Assembly: GCA_001800945.1 (NCBI GenBank)
Contig: MGWJ01000088.1
Coordinates: 1 to 13,776 of the forward strand
Direction: 5' to 3'
DNA length: 13,776 nucleotides
From: Flavobacteria bacterium RIFCSPLOWO2_12_FULL_31_7
Lineage (GTDB): Bacteria; Bacteroidota; Bacteroidia; Flavobacteriales; Flavobacteriaceae
The position numbers were made by a program, and so were the translations under genes. The notes beneath the pieces were generated by a model. The model searched no databases and was not told the DNA's origin. It saw only the letters and a program-made list of their open reading frames with translations. Every line of letters begins with the position of its first letter. The stretch's first letter is position 1. Positions 12,387 to 13,776 of this stretch are shown here, in pieces.

Positions 12387-13776
12387 ATGCAAAATATTAC
12401 TAGACTTTTCGATTTCCCATATTACCAATTAGAGCACTATAATTTACCTGATGCTTTGGTGACTAAACAAGGAGGTCAATGGATCAAAACTTCAACACAA
12501 GAATATATAAATAAGGCCAATGCTTTGTCAAGAGCTTTATTAAATTTAGGCATTCAAAAAAACGATAAAATCGCTATCATTTCTTCTAACAATAGAACAG
12601 AATGGCATATTTCAGATATTGGAATTTTACAAACTGGTGCGCAAAACGTGCCAATTTATCCAACAATTTCTTCTGAAGATTATGAATATATTTTAAATCA
12701 TTCGGAAGCTAAATATTGTTTCGTTTCTGATCAAGAAGTGTTCGATAAATTAAAAGCAGTACACTCTAGAATTCCTTTATTAGTTGAAATTTATTCGTTT
12801 AATGAAATTTCTGGTTGTAAAAAATGGAGTGATCTTTTAGAATCAGGTTCTGACACTTCCAACCAAAATACTGTGGAAGAACGTAAAAACAATGTTTTAC
12901 CAACAGATTTAGCTACAATTATTTATACTTCTGGAACTACAGGAAAACCAAAAGGCGTAATGCTTTCTCATAACAATATTGTTTCTGATGTATTAAGTTC
13001 AGATAATAGAATGCCTTTAAGAAAAGGAAGTACTCGTGCGTTGAGTTTCTTACCAATTTGCCATATTTTCGAAAGAATGCTAACTTATGTGTATCAATAT
13101 GGCGGAATTTCAATTTATTTTGCAGAAAGTATTGAGAAAATTTCAGACAATTTGAAAGAAGTACATCCGCATGTAATGTCAGTCGTACCAAGACTTTTAG
13201 AAAAAGTTTACGATAAAATTTATGCCAAAGGTGCTGATTTAACAGGAATCAAAAAGAAATTATTTTTCTGGGCTTTAGATTTAGGAATGGAATACAAACC
13301 ATACAATGAAAATGGCGCTTTTTATAATTTCAAACTAGGAATTGCTAGAAAATTAATCTTTTCAAAATGGCAAGAAGGTTTAGGTGGCGAATTAGAACTT
13401 TTAGTTTCTGGAAGTGCTGCTTTACAAACCCGATTAACAAAAGTATTTACTGCTGCAGGAATTCCGGTTATGGAAGGTTACGGATTAACAGAAACTTCTC
13501 CAGTAATATCAGTAAACGATATGAGAAACAAAGGTTTCAAAATTGGAACTGTTGGGAAAGTAATTGATAATGTGGAAGTTAAAATTGCAGAAGATGGCGA
13601 AATTCTTTGTAAAGGTCCAAATGTAATGATGGGATATTATAAAGACGAAGCACAAACGGCTGAAGTGATTAAAAATGGCTATTTCCATACTGGTGATATT
13701 GGGGAAATTGACTCAGAAGGTTTCTTAAAAATTACAGATCGTAAAAAAGAAATGTTTAAAACTTCTGGTGGAAAAT
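12387..13776 (+). CDS. Long-chain acyl-CoA synthetase (AMP-forming), 3' end outside window
   Basis: The first 463 codons of a long-chain fatty acid-CoA ligase, which activates fatty acids with ATP to acyl-AMP and then acyl-CoA for beta-oxidation or lipid synthesis. The start is the ATG at 12387 (MQNITRLFDFPYYQ). The adenylate-forming motifs are in order: the P-loop IIYTSGTTGKPKG (178-190), EGYGLTETSP (363-372), YFHTGDIGE with Asp437, and ITDRKKEMFKTSGGK with Arg452 leading into the hinge and C-terminal lid. The lid carrying the catalytic Lys is not in the window. The order and spacing fit the FadD/FAA1-like group (COG1022) of about 590 residues, so roughly 130 residues are missing. It is divergent from the LtaS-like operon across 106 bases. 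The frame is open to the last base and shows no lesion. Chain-length preference is inferred from family. Confidence 0.93.
   Translation, partial: MQNITRLFDFPYYQLEHYNLPDALVTKQGGQWIKTSTQEYINKANALSRALLNLGIQKNDKIAIISSNNRTEWHISDIGILQTGAQNVPIYPTISSEDYEYILNHSEAKYCFVSDQEVFDKLKAVHSRIPLLVEIYSFNEISGCKKWSDLLESGSDTSNQNTVEERKNNVLPTDLATIIYTSGTTGKPKGVMLSHNNIVSDVLSSDNRMPLRKGSTRALSFLPICHIFERMLTYVYQYGGISIYFAESIEKISDNLKEVHPHVMSVVPRLLEKVYDKIYAKGADLTGIKKKLFFWALDLGMEYKPYNENGAFYNFKLGIARKLIFSKWQEGLGGELELLVSGSAALQTRLTKVFTAAGIPVMEGYGLTETSPVISVNDMRNKGFKIGTVGKVIDNVEVKIAEDGEILCKGPNVMMGYYKDEAQTAEVIKNGYFHTGDIGEIDSEGFLKITDRKKEMFKTSGGK

Overview
The window looks like a chromosomal segment from a Flavobacterium-type member of the Bacteroidota. 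The evidence is the AT-rich composition, short gaps without Shine-Dalgarno sequences, repeated TAnnTTTG boxes (the -7 element of Bacteroidota promoters), and proteins typical of Flavobacteriaceae such as a tandem DUF1599 protein, a long-form RluA, and a MauE/DoxX-thioredoxin fusion. The placement is inferred from protein wording and promoter style; no database search was run.

Layout. 1-392 is the 3' end of hutI (histidine degradation). 392-1127 is a REP-associated tyrosine transposase (RAYT) gene between two perfect long palindromes. 1127-2797 (minus) is a long-form RluA pseudouridine synthase. 3054-4330 (plus) carries yebC and rlmH, separated by a clear hairpin terminator. 4375-5202 (minus) is folP, convergent with rlmH and divergent from a DUF1599 gene (5250-5792). 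5975-9286 (plus) carries a membrane MauE/DoxX-thioredoxin fusion, a TlpA-like thioredoxin lipoprotein, tpiA and a TauE/SafE transporter. 9296-12280 (minus) is a likely operon: an LtaS-type phospho-/sulfo-transferase, a membrane-anchored tyrosine-phosphatase-like protein and a decayed lipoprotein gene. 12387-13776 (plus) is a long-chain acyl-CoA ligase gene cut by the window end.

Most genes are housekeeping: rRNA modification (rluA-like, rlmH), translation (yebC), folate synthesis (folP), glycolysis (tpiA) and fatty acid activation. The two thioredoxin-fold genes form an apparent extracytoplasmic redox pair. The LtaS-like and phosphatase genes form an apparent envelope pair.

The most unusual material is non-coding. 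It includes the RAYT palindromes with exchanged arms, whose stems end on neighbouring stop codons. Three kinds of short degenerate periodic repeat lie between genes: CTTCnAA heptads just before the rlmH and tauE starts, an 8-base repeat across the rlmH/folP 3' ends, and CRCARAG words spaced at about one helical turn, in inverted orientation, around the MauE-fusion promoter. A lipoprotein pseudogene shows three independent lesions. I see no tRNA, rRNA, CRISPR array or phage genes, and no clear new defence or mobile system beyond the RAYT.
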